A DNA stretch of 36,058 nt, from contig JARKOQ010000097.1 in assembly GCA_029976005.1 (NCBI GenBank), positions 1 through 36,058 on the forward strand, written 5' to 3'. Source of the stretch: Aggregatilineales bacterium (lineage in GTDB: Bacteria > Chloroflexota > Anaerolineae > Aggregatilineales > Ch27). The notes under the pieces were generated by a model. It had not been told where the DNA came from. It made no database searches and saw only the letters and a program-made list of their open reading frames with translations. Below, one piece after another: positions 23,348-30,758 of the stretch (the stretch's first letter is position 1; each line of letters opens with the position of its first letter). Both the position numbers and the translations under genes were made by a program.

Positions 23348-24064
23348 CTAACCCTTGCCGTAGACCGGGATCGCAGCGCCGGTCACCGCGCGGGCCTGAT
23401 CGGAACACAGAAAGGCGATCACGTCGGCCAGGGCCTCCGGGGTGACCCACTTGCCGGGGTCGGCTTTGGGCATCTCCGCCCGGTTGGGCGGCGTATCGAT
23501 CGTGCCCGGCAGAACGGCGTTCACGGTGATGTCGTGCGCCTTCAGCTCGGCGGCCATGCTCTCCGTCAGGCGCAGCACCACGGCCTTGGAGGCGCTGTAA
23601 GCCGCCATGTTGGCCGCACCGGAAAGCGCCGCCCTGGCTCCGACGTTGACGATCCGCCCGCCGCCGGCGGCGATCAGGTGCGGGATCACCGCCCGGCTGG
23701 CCAGCAGCACCGAGCGCGCGTTCAGATCGAACAGGTAATCCCACGTCTCCAGATCAAGCTCGTGCACGGGACTTCCGGCCCGGAAGCCTCCGACGACATT
23801 GACCAGTCCATCGATCCGGCCAAAACGCTCGGCAACCGCCTCCACCAGCGCCGCGACCGAGCCTGGATCGGTCAGGTCGGCGACATGGGCCAGCACCCGC
23901 TCCGAACCGGCCAGGTCGGGCAGCACTTCATCGAGTTTCTCCTCGACCAGGCGATCGGCCAGGGCCAGCCTGGCCCCGGACTGGAAGAGCAGCCGGGCCA
24001 CGGCCCGGCCCAGGTGCCCGGTTGCGCCGGTGACGACAAAGACCCTGTCCTTCAAATCCACCAT
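23348..24064 (-). CDS. Short-chain dehydrogenase/reductase
   Basis: 238-aa SDR-fold NAD(P)-dependent oxidoreductase. The cofactor site is VVTGATGHLGRAV (10-22), the usual NNAG is NVVGG (89-93), and the active site keeps N115 and Y156-x3-K160 (AAYSASK). The catalytic Ser, expected 13 residues before Tyr, is Ala (VGARAAL, A143). That change may be normal in this subfamily but would weaken or alter catalysis. VLPGTIDTPPNR and the C-terminal VTGAAIPVYG are typical. The frame is open to 24208, but the ATG at 24064 with GGAAGG upstream is the start. The substrate is unknown. PP2C lies upstream in the same direction, but a strong terminator separates them. Confidence 0.9.
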   Translation of the reverse strand: MVDLKDRVFVVTGATGHLGRAVARLLFQSGARLALADRLVEEKLDEVLPDLAGSERVLAHVADLTDPGSVAALVEAVAERFGRIDGLVNVVGGFRAGSPVHELDLETWDYLFDLNARSVLLASRAVIPHLIAAGGGRIVNVGARAALSGAANMAAYSASKAVVLRLTESMAAELKAHDITVNAVLPGTIDTPPNRAEMPKADPGKWVTPEALADVIAFLCSDQARAVTGAAIPVYGKG

Positions 24065-24125
24065 GATCGTACCTTCCCTCTCTGCCACGAACGATCGAAG
24101 TCCCTGCGCTCTGGATGCAAAAAAA

Positions 24126-24152
24126 CGCCCGGTTCTTACCAGAAACCGGGCG
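24126..24152 (-). terminator. Terminator of the PP2C gene
   Basis: CGCCCGGTT / AACCGGGCG stem followed on the minus strand by seven T residues. It lies 44 bp past the stop at 24196. Confidence 0.92.
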
Positions 24153-24195
24153 AGAGATAGCTCGAACGAAACGGACGGCGGTCTGACCGGCAGGC

Positions 24196-25572
24196 TCAGC
24201 GTCCCCAATCCGGGTCGGCGGGATGGCCCTCGAACGGCTGGTAGGTTTCGTCCACCACACCATACGTCTCGGTGGTCGACATGTCGGCCGTGATCTCCAA
24301 CAGATCGCCCTGGAAGAAGTCCTCGGCGACTTCCGTCTCGATTTCGGCCCTGGGGGTGCTGCGCCGGGAAGGCTTCTCGGAAGGCTTCTCCTTAGGCAAA
24401 TCCTCCACCGTATCCCGCACGGCATCCCGGAGCTGTTCGGCCGACTCGGACTCGTTCGTCTCGCGCGAAACGTCGTCGGGATTGTCGACGGCGATAACCA
24501 CCACGGAAATGTTGTCCTCGCCGCCGCGCCGGTTGGCGAGGTGAACCAGGCGGTGGGTGATTTTGCCCGGCACCCGCTCCTGGCGCACCACCTGGGCGAT
24601 CTCGTCGGGCGGGACGTGGCGAGTCAGGCCATCCGAGCAGAGCACGATCCGGTCGCCGGTCTTGAGACTGCGATCGTACAGATCGGCCGTGGTATCCGGG
24701 GTCTGGCCCAGCGCCCGGTAGAGCACGTTCTTCATGGGGTGATCGGCGGCCTGCTCCGGGCTGATGTGCCCGGCCGTGACCAACGCCTCGACAAAACTGT
24801 GATCGGAAGTGATCTGGTTGATCCAGCCCGCCTCGCCGTCGACCAGGTAGGCCCGGCTGTCGCCGACGTGGGCAACGTACAGCCGCCGGCCCTTGATGAA
24901 CGCCAGGGTGGCAGTCGTCCCCATGCCGCGCAGGGCGACGTTCTCGTCCACGCGGTCGATCACGGCCTGGTTGGCGGACTGGATGGCCGCGGCCAGCTTG
25001 TCGGAAATCTGCTTCTCGGCCAGGCTCAGCATCTCGATGCCGGAGCGGTCTTCGCCCACGAAATCGGCCTGAACCGCCTCGACCGTCAGCAGGCTGGCTT
25101 CTTCCCCGCCGACCGCGCCGCCCATGCCGTCCGCCACGAGGGCCAGCAACGTGCCCTGCAAGGCCCACAGCCCGATCGAGTCCTCGTTGTTCTCGCGCAC
25201 CTGGCCGGGATCGCTCCGCGCGCTGGCCCGGATGATGAGCTGCGATTCGAGATCGGGCACGATCAACTGCGTCCCGCAGACGCGGCAGTGATCCGAATCG
25301 GGCCGGTTCAGCGCCCCGCAGAACAGGCAGGTCAGCGGCTCCTGGATGCCCAGGGCGCGCAGGGTATCCGTGTTGGGCAACCGGCGGCTGGCCTTGAAGG
25401 CGGGCACCTCGTCGCGCAACGCCTCGTAGATTCGCTGGCTGCGCCGCGACACGTTCGGCTGGCCGGAATCTTCCGAAGGGGTAGTCTGGAGCGCCCTGCC
25501 ACATTGAAAGCAGTAAACCGCACGGGGTAAATTGATGTGTCCGCAACTCGGGCACTTCAGGTGGGCGGACAT
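24196..25572 (-). CDS. PP2C phosphatase with two zinc ribbons
   Basis: 458-aa Ser/Thr phosphatase of the PP2C (PPM/Stp) family, which reverses protein phosphorylation by Hanks-type kinases. The N-terminus has two zinc ribbons: CPSC...CFQC (C7, C10, C21, C24) and CLFC...CRVC (C82, C85, C96, C99). The phosphatase domain (about 112-370) has SDPGQVRENNEDS, ALVADGMGG (metal Asp), GMGTTAT, HVGDSRAYL, LCSDGLTRHV and GGEDNISVVV. A charged, low-complexity tail of about 85 residues follows. The ATG at 25572 with GAGGAG upstream begins at the first zinc ribbon. No kinase gene is adjacent. The ribbons may dock it on partners. Confidence 0.95.
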   Translation of the reverse strand: MSAHLKCPSCGHINLPRAVYCFQCGRALQTTPSEDSGQPNVSRRSQRIYEALRDEVPAFKASRRLPNTDTLRALGIQEPLTCLFCGALNRPDSDHCRVCGTQLIVPDLESQLIIRASARSDPGQVRENNEDSIGLWALQGTLLALVADGMGGAVGGEEASLLTVEAVQADFVGEDRSGIEMLSLAEKQISDKLAAAIQSANQAVIDRVDENVALRGMGTTATLAFIKGRRLYVAHVGDSRAYLVDGEAGWINQITSDHSFVEALVTAGHISPEQAADHPMKNVLYRALGQTPDTTADLYDRSLKTGDRIVLCSDGLTRHVPPDEIAQVVRQERVPGKITHRLVHLANRRGGEDNISVVVIAVDNPDDVSRETNESESAEQLRDAVRDTVEDLPKEKPSEKPSRRSTPRAEIETEVAEDFFQGDLLEITADMSTTETYGVVDETYQPFEGHPADPDWGR

Positions 25573-25760
25573 CGCGAACTCCTCAGCGCTTGAGGCATGG
25601 CCGAATAACAGCAAGTTGCAGCGGATTTCATTCTATGCGCGCAACGGCCCGGAAGCAAGTTTTGCCGCGCGCCGCAGCCGATTGGATTTGGTCTACCCGG
25701 CGATTCCGGCGCTCGACAATTGCTCCAAAACAATGATTCCCCAAGATGGACGCTTTCGAT

Positions 25761-25766
25761 TATACT
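25761..25766 (+). promoter_or_regulatory. -10 element of the 25796 gene
   Basis: TATACT 29 bp upstream of the ATG at 25796, in a divergent gap. The -35 is unclear. Confidence 0.4.
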
Positions 25767-25795
25767 GTCTCTAGAAAAGAAACCGAGCGGACGTC

Positions 25796-26611
25796 ATGGA
25801 TCAATCAATACGCCTCAATCCCGAAATCGTGCGCCAGGGTCTGGGCTGGGCGCACAGTTGGAGCAACGGCCCCGTGCTGTGTGTCACCACACCGGAGGCG
25901 ATCCGGTTCGTCGCGGTCTGCGAGCGCCGGTTCGTCGCCAGTTGGGAATGGCACGAGGAAACCGAAGCGCCTTACCGCTTCTTTCTGATCCCGCCCTTCA
26001 TCGCCACCACCCTGGTCGGCCACACAGGCTCGGCCGTCACGGGCCTGCGCGTCCGGGTCAACCGGACTCACATCGCGCTGACCGTCCGCGACAACCACGG
26101 CGAGTACGTGATTCAGTGGCGCTGGCAGGCGGGCAGCTTCGCCGCCCCTCCCTTCTTCGATCTGATGGCCCAGCCCCCCCAGGAAAACCTGGAGGAGAAA
26201 AACTACATCGCCATCGCCGATGCCGTCCACCTGGCGATCGCCAACCTGGGCCGGCTGGAAGCGATGGAGCAGTTCGACCGTAACAACCTGGCGATTCTGG
26301 TCGATTCCGCGCCGGGGCGCTTCCGGATCGATGGCCAGCCGATCTTCCGGGGGGACGAGCAGCGCTACTACTTCGATCCCCGCCTGATTGTGCGTGGCAT
26401 GGAAGTGGTGCGGGGCAAGCAAATCGGCTTCACCCTGACTCCCACCATCGTGCCCGGCCAGGCCGTGCTGTACATGTGCAGCCGCCGCGAGAACTGGCGC
26501 ATCCACTGCGCCCTGCTCAGCATCCTCCCGGACGAGCAGACGTACATCATCAGCCAGCAGATTCGCGAGATCGCCACCACCCGGCTGGAGCTGAAAACGG
26601 CCCACAACTAG
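25796..26611 (+). CDS. Uncharacterised protein, possible clamp-like fold
   Basis: 271-aa cytoplasmic protein that I do not recognise, with no signal peptide or TM. It appears to contain two repeats of a helix followed by strands: LNPEIVRQGLGWAHSW with PVLCVTTPEAIRFVAVC (7-43), and YIAIADAVHLAIANLG with NLAILVDSAPGRFRIDG. The C-terminal FDPRLIVRGMEVVRGKQIGF, its strands and ALLSIL resemble the last domain of bacterial sliding clamps (DnaN), where a NPKYLLDAL-type helix precedes paired strands. The resemblance is only at pattern level, and the length is nearer to a two-domain PCNA than to three-domain DnaN. The real function is unknown. GAGCGG lies about 6 nt upstream of the ATG. Confidence 0.55.
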   Translation: MDQSIRLNPEIVRQGLGWAHSWSNGPVLCVTTPEAIRFVAVCERRFVASWEWHEETEAPYRFFLIPPFIATTLVGHTGSAVTGLRVRVNRTHIALTVRDNHGEYVIQWRWQAGSFAAPPFFDLMAQPPQENLEEKNYIAIADAVHLAIANLGRLEAMEQFDRNNLAILVDSAPGRFRIDGQPIFRGDEQRYYFDPRLIVRGMEVVRGKQIGFTLTPTIVPGQAVLYMCSRRENWRIHCALLSILPDEQTYIISQQIREIATTRLELKTAHN

Positions 26612-26644
26612 CCCCCGCCAGTCGGGCGACTTCCCCTGGATGAC

Positions 26645-26679
26645 AACGCCCCCGCGATCGCAGCGATCGCGGGGGCGTT
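26645..26679. terminator. Bidirectional terminator
   Basis: Perfect 16-bp stem AACGCCCCCGCGATCG / CGATCGCGGGGGCGTT with a CAG loop, then TTG. It lies between the convergent genes at 25796 (plus) and 26717 (minus). Confidence 0.85.
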
Positions 26680-26688
26680 TGTATCGAG

Positions 26689-26711
26689 CGCCCGGCATCG
26701 AAGGCCGGGCG
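26689..26711 (-). terminator. Secondary hairpin after the STAS-like gene
   Basis: CGCCCGGC / GCCGGGCG 8-bp stem with a 7-nt loop, starting 6 bp past the minus-strand stop at 26717. The minus strand continues TCGATACAAACG, so the U-tract is poor. It may assist the larger hairpin next to it. Confidence 0.45.
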
Positions 26712-26716
26712 AACGG

Positions 26717-27079
26717 CTACAGTTCGGCCAGGGCTTCGCCTTCGCTGTCGAACGCGAACATCGGGACCGGGTTCGCGCCGCGCTCCCCGCGACTGGCTCC
26801 CATATGCGCCACGGCGAGCTTCGCATCCTTCGCAACGACGATGATCTTTTTGATGTTGTCGTGGTAGAGGATGCCGCGCGCGGGCTGGAGCGCCTTGGAT
26901 TCGTAGACGGGCCGGTGTTCGCCGGCGACGATCAGCAGGATGACCGGGCGCTCCTGGGCGTCCAACAGATCCAGCAGCTCGCGGAACATCCCCTCGGAGT
27001 CACGCTGCGCATCCCAACCTGCCAGAAAAGCCACCCGCACGACATCAGTCCGCGGTTGAGTGACTTCAAAAGTAGCCAT
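26717..27079 (-). CDS. STAS/SpoIIAA-like small protein
   Basis: 120-aa cytoplasmic protein resembling the SpoIIAA-like/STAS superfamily. It opens with a strand pair (TFEVTQPRTDVVRVAFLAGW), then the FRELLDLLDAQERPVILLIVAG helix-strand, a middle stretch of AxxPARGILYHDNIKKIIVVA, and a final FDSEGEALAEL helix, as in STAS proteins that measure or relay phosphorylation or partner switching. There is no obvious phosphorylatable Ser in the usual DSSG context, so it is not a classical anti-anti-sigma factor. I chose ATG 27079 (AAAGG upstream) over the longer frame from 27154. It ends in strong hairpins. Its role is unknown. Confidence 0.6.
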   Translation of the reverse strand: MATFEVTQPRTDVVRVAFLAGWDAQRDSEGMFRELLDLLDAQERPVILLIVAGEHRPVYESKALQPARGILYHDNIKKIIVVAKDAKLAVAHMGASRGERGANPVPMFAFDSEGEALAEL

Positions 27080-27157
27080 CGATGGATCAGCCTTTCTCAA
27101 TAATCCGTAGTTCCATTGCAAATACCGAGTATGCCGCAAACTGGCGGGGGTCACAAC

Positions 27158-27712
27158 CTAAAAAGCCGCGAGCACCAGCGCCCCCGGCAGGGGAACATCC
27201 GCGCGGGCCGGCCAGGGCCGCGGCCGCCGGGTCTGATACTGCTCGATCACGTACCGCGAAAAAACGGAGAGGTCGAGCGCATCGAACTCGGCCGGGTCGA
27301 CAAAGCGGGCCTGGGTCGATTCGACCCCATCCGGCACCGGCTCGACGGCAGGGTCGACCTCGCACAGAAAGCAGGCATACAGCTCGTTCTGGCGCTCCCT
27401 GGGCATGTTGCGCAGGCAGATCAGCCCGACCGGCTGGCAGTGCAGGCCTGTCTCCTCCCACACCTCGCGGATCACGGCTCCTTCGAGCGTGTCCTCCTGC
27501 TCGATCCACCCGCTGGGCAGCGTCCAGCGCCCCACCGGCGGAATCCCCCGCTCGACCAGCAGTACGCGCCCCTCCCGCACGATCAGTGCGCCCACGCCCA
27601 CGGCGACCCTGGCGTACTGCACCCAGCCACAAGCCGGACAGACATCGCGCGGCCGGCCGCCGTCCTCGCGCTTGAAGGTCGAAGTGCCACATTCCGGGCA
27701 GAAACGTGCCAT
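27158..27712 (-). CDS. NUDIX hydrolase with N-terminal zinc ribbon
   Basis: 184-aa NUDIX pyrophosphohydrolase. An N-terminal zinc ribbon (FCPECG and VCPACGW; C5, C8, C25, C28) precedes the NUDIX domain, as in NudC-like and related nucleotide-sugar or NADH hydrolases. The NUDIX box spans 68-90 (GWIEQEDTLEGA, then REVWEETGL); position 7 of the box, usually Glu, is Asp (D74). The substrate is a nucleoside diphosphate linked to some moiety, not identifiable. It lacks the NADH pyrophosphatase SQPWPFPxS signature. It has the same orientation as the STAS-like gene (78 bp upstream of it), possibly one transcript. GGAG lies 10 nt before the ATG. Confidence 0.9.
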   Translation of the reverse strand: MARFCPECGTSTFKREDGGRPRDVCPACGWVQYARVAVGVGALIVREGRVLLVERGIPPVGRWTLPSGWIEQEDTLEGAVIREVWEETGLHCQPVGLICLRNMPRERQNELYACFLCEVDPAVEPVPDGVESTQARFVDPAEFDALDLSVFSRYVIEQYQTRRPRPWPARADVPLPGALVLAAF

Positions 27713-27866
27713 GACAAAGCTGCTCCAGCGGTGATAGGGCCTCGCAGGCGGCCCGCGGAAGGGTGATTATAGCGCGCGAGCCGGGACGGCGGGATAAGCA
27801 TTATCCGGCCAGGGCGACGATTCCGGGTGATTTGGCCAGATTTGATCCGTCCATCCCCGTCCGGGG

Positions 27867-27872
27867 TATGAT
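27867..27872 (+). promoter_or_regulatory. -10 element of the Ggt-like gene
   Basis: TATGAT 52 bp upstream of the ATG at 27925, in the gap divergent from the NUDIX gene. No clear -35. Confidence 0.35.
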
Positions 27873-27924
27873 TGAAAGAGATGATTCATGCCAGACGCCG
27901 TCGCCTTATACGGAGCCAGAATCC

Positions 27925-29547
27925 ATGCCCATTCATCAGACGAACTACACGTCTCGCCGTTCGCCGGTCCTGACCACCGGCGCGATGGTCGCCACCAGCC
28001 ACCCGCTGGCCGCGCATGCCGGGCTTGATATCCTCAAACAGGGTGGGAACGCAGCCGATGCCGCCGTGGCGACGGCCGCCGTCCTGAACGTCGTGGAGCC
28101 GATGTCGACCGGCGTGGGTGGGGATTGTTTCGCCCTGTACTATGACGCCTCCAGAGGGGCCGTCACCGCCCTGAACGGCAGCGGCCGCTCGCCATCCGCC
28201 CTGACGCTGGACGACCTGCGCGCCGAGGGCATCACCCGCATTCCCGATCGCAGCCCGCACGCCGTCACCGTGCCCGGCACCGTGCGCGGCTGGGCGGATT
28301 TACTGACCCGCCACGGCCGCCTGCCCATGCGGGAAGTCCTGGCCCCGGCCATCCACTATGCCGAGAATGGTTACCCTGTCAGCCCGATCATTGGCCTGGC
28401 CTGGCAGGAGCTGGTCGACGTGTTCCGCCCGGTGGACGGCCCGCACGACTTCCTGCCGGAAGGCGCGCCGCCCTCGATCGGCCAGGTCGTTCGCCTGCCC
28501 ACCCTGGCCCGCACCCTGCGCGCGATCGCCGAGGACGGCCCCCAGGCGTTTTACACCGGCCCGATCGCCGAGGCCATCGCCTCGCGCGTCCAGGCCGCCG
28601 GCGGACGCCTGACCGTGGAGGACCTGCGCGCCCATACCAGCACCTGGGACGAGCCGATCAGCGTCGATTACCACGGGGTGCGCGTCTGGGAATGCCCGCC
28701 CAACGGCCAGGGCCTGGCCGCCCTGCTCGCCCTGAACATCATCAAGGGCATGGAAGGCGCTCCCCTGCACCGCCACCAGTCCGCTGCCCGCCTGCACGTG
28801 ATGATCGAGGCGATGCGCCTGGCCTTCGACGACGCGCAGTCCCACGTCGCCGATCCGCGCTTCGCCCCCGCGCCGCTGGACCGGCTGCTCGGCGAATCCT
28901 ATGCCGAGCAGCGCCGCAGGCTGATCTCCCACGAACGGGCGATGCGGCCCTCGTCCTTCGGGCAGCCGGGATACGGCAGCGACACCGTCTACCTGACCGT
29001 CGTCGACGCCGAAGGCAACGCCTGCTCGTTCATCAACAGCCTGTTCATGGGCTTCGGCAGCGGCCTGGTCGTGCGAGACCACGGCATCATCCTCCAGAAC
29101 CGGGGCGCGCTGTTCTCGCTGAACCCCAACCACGCCAACCGGCTGGAGCCGGGCACGCGGCCGTACCACACCATCATCCCCGGCATGGCCACGCTCAACG
29201 GGGCGCTGTACGCCTCGTTTGGCGTGATGGGCGGCTTCATGCAGCCCCAGGGCCACCTCCAGGTGATGACCGCCCTGATCGACGCGCGGGTCGATCCCCA
29301 GTCGGCGCTCGACCGGCCGCGCTTCTGCATCCTGGGCGGCGAGACAGGCGGCGAAGTCGCCCTCGAAGAAGGGTTCGACTTCGAAGTCCTGGCCTCGCTG
29401 GCGGAATACGGCCACCGGATCGTGCCGGTGGCTGGCACGCGGCGCGCCCTGTTCGGCGGGGGGCAGATCATCCTGCGCGATCCGGAGACCGGGGCGCTGT
29501 GGGGCGGCAGCGATCCACGTAAGGACGGCGCGGCAGTCGCTTACTAA
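27925..29547 (+). CDS. Gamma-glutamyltransferase-family Ntn hydrolase
   Basis: 540-aa member of the gamma-glutamyltranspeptidase superfamily, which self-cleaves to expose a catalytic Thr. The large-subunit part has MVATSHPLAAHAGLDILKQGG, NAADAAVATAAVLNVVEPMSTGVGGDCFAL and PGTVRGWADLL. The small subunit would start at T354 in YGSDTVYLTVVDAEGNACSF; EPGTRPYHTIIPGM is also typical. There is no signal peptide, so it is cytoplasmic. This points to the YwrD or oxamate-amidohydrolase-like branch and away from periplasmic glutathione hydrolase. I chose ATG 27925 because GGAG is 9 nt upstream and the homology begins there, although the frame is open from 27763. It is a single-gene unit with its own terminator. 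Confidence 0.9.
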   Translation: MPIHQTNYTSRRSPVLTTGAMVATSHPLAAHAGLDILKQGGNAADAAVATAAVLNVVEPMSTGVGGDCFALYYDASRGAVTALNGSGRSPSALTLDDLRAEGITRIPDRSPHAVTVPGTVRGWADLLTRHGRLPMREVLAPAIHYAENGYPVSPIIGLAWQELVDVFRPVDGPHDFLPEGAPPSIGQVVRLPTLARTLRAIAEDGPQAFYTGPIAEAIASRVQAAGGRLTVEDLRAHTSTWDEPISVDYHGVRVWECPPNGQGLAALLALNIIKGMEGAPLHRHQSAARLHVMIEAMRLAFDDAQSHVADPRFAPAPLDRLLGESYAEQRRRLISHERAMRPSSFGQPGYGSDTVYLTVVDAEGNACSFINSLFMGFGSGLVVRDHGIILQNRGALFSLNPNHANRLEPGTRPYHTIIPGMATLNGALYASFGVMGGFMQPQGHLQVMTALIDARVDPQSALDRPRFCILGGETGGEVALEEGFDFEVLASLAEYGHRIVPVAGTRRALFGGGQIILRDPETGALWGGSDPRKDGAAVAY

Positions 29548-29585
29548 GCGAGCCGGCGCGGCGATTGTCCTGGTCGGTTGACCCA

Positions 29586-29612
29586 ACGGCGGCCCGTGAA
29601 ACAGGCCGCCGT
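29586..29612 (+). terminator. Terminator of the Ggt-like gene
   Basis: ACGGCGGCC / GGCCGCCGT 9-bp stem with a 9-nt loop, followed by GTTCATTT, 38 bp after the stop. Confidence 0.75.
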
Positions 29613-29639
29613 GTTCATTTCGGAAAATTGCGTGAATCC

Positions 29640-29670
29640 TTCACAGCTCCCGCAAAAAGTAATGTATAAT
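29640..29670 (+). promoter_or_regulatory. Promoter of the TPR-PPC protein
   Basis: TTCACA (29640-29645), 19-bp spacer, consensus TATAAT (29665-29670), in an AT-rich stretch that stands out from the surroundings. The leader is about 50 nt, with AGGAG ahead of the ATG. Confidence 0.6.
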
Positions 29671-29724
29671 AAAGACACAATTCTAAATCAATAAACAGGA
29701 CCAGAACGACGCAGGAGCAGGAAA

Positions 29725-30714
29725 ATGGTTGCACCGGAACCAAGCACCCAGATCGAGCATGCTGCCCGGTTGCTCAAGGCGGGCAATCGGGCCGAAGCCT
29801 ACCGCCTGTTGAAGTCCGTAGCCCGCCAGGCTCCCGGCGACTGGCGCGCCTGGTGGGGGCTGGCCCACGCGACGACAGACGAAATGGAACGCATCGCGGC
29901 CTTGAAAAAGACTGTCGAGCTGAATCCCCACCATCCCAAAGCCGCCGGCCTGCTGCAGAAGGCCCAGGCCCAGCAGGCGGGCCGGCTGGTCGCGCCCACT
30001 GCCGCACCGCAGCCCAGTGTCCCGGTCAGCCCGTTCGAGGCGCAGACGTTCCCGGAAGCCGACGCCCTGGAAGAGGACCCCGGCGTCCAGGGGAATCCCT
30101 TCGTGGGCTACGAGATCATCCCCTCCCGCCAGAACACCTGGGAGGGACCGGTCAGCGCCGGCCAGACCAGCGCCGGCGCGCCCGCCAAGAAGAAAAATGC
30201 CGCCCCGTCCGAGGGACGCGCCAGCAGCGGGTCGGCGATGGATCGCTGGATCAACATCGCCATCGCCGTCCTGGCGGTGCTGGTGGTGGTCGGTCTGATC
30301 GCGGTCATCCTGCCCCGGCTCAACTTCACCAGCCTGATTCCCAGCGGCCCGCCCAACAATTTCAGCGCGCCCGATGAAGAGTTTCGAACCACCGGCGGCG
30401 GAACGGCGACGGTCAACGGCCCGGCCATCCGCGACCGGATCGACGGTCTGTTCGAGGCCCATAACTGGGTCTTCGACGCCGCGGAGGGTCAGACCGTCAC
30501 CATCGATGTCGAAGCCATCGGCGAGACCGATCCACGCCTGCGCCTGCTGGACCCGGACGGCAGCCTGCTGGCGGAAGACGACGACAGCGGCTATGACTAC
30601 GGCATGGGCGTCTGGGATGCTACCCTGCGATACACGGTCTCCCGGGCCGGCACATACACTATGCGCATCGACGTCTTCACCGGCGGGGACTTCACCATCC
30701 GGGTCTACGATTGA
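29725..30714 (+). CDS. TPR-transmembrane-PPC domain protein
   Basis: This 329-aa protein has three parts. Residues 7-83 are TPR-like helices (AARLLKAGNRAEAYRLLKSV and WWGLAHATTD, with a VELNPHHPKAAGLL turn). A Pro/Ala/Lys-rich linker leads to one TM helix (176-197, NIAIAVLAVLVVVGLIAVIL). The C-terminal 105 residues form a PPC-type (pre-peptidase C-terminal) beta-sandwich: FDAAEGQTVTIDVEAIG, DPRLRLLDPDGSLLAEDDDS, then RYTVSRAGTYTMRI with FTIRVYD at the end. So it is probably a bitopic protein with cytoplasmic TPR and exported PPC. Both modules mediate protein contacts; no enzyme motif is present. Its partners are unknown. Confidence 0.8.
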   Translation: MVAPEPSTQIEHAARLLKAGNRAEAYRLLKSVARQAPGDWRAWWGLAHATTDEMERIAALKKTVELNPHHPKAAGLLQKAQAQQAGRLVAPTAAPQPSVPVSPFEAQTFPEADALEEDPGVQGNPFVGYEIIPSRQNTWEGPVSAGQTSAGAPAKKKNAAPSEGRASSGSAMDRWINIAIAVLAVLVVVGLIAVILPRLNFTSLIPSGPPNNFSAPDEEFRTTGGGTATVNGPAIRDRIDGLFEAHNWVFDAAEGQTVTIDVEAIGETDPRLRLLDPDGSLLAEDDDSGYDYGMGVWDATLRYTVSRAGTYTMRIDVFTGGDFTIRVYD

Positions 30715-30745
30715 CATTGAACCTCCCAATTGGCCCCGGCCATGC

Positions 30746-30751
30746 TACAAT
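30746..30751 (+). promoter_or_regulatory. -10 element, likely leaderless start
   Basis: TACAAT with its last base 8 nt before the ATG at 30759. The transcript would begin at or next to the start codon. A convincing -35 is not seen, and there is no Shine-Dalgarno. Confidence 0.45.
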
Positions 30752-30758
30752 TGCCGGC

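Noticed and set aside
27763..27924. Extended N-terminus of the Ggt-like protein
   Set aside because: Upstream codons are not family-like and contain the likely -10. The ATG at 27925 has GGAG at proper spacing.
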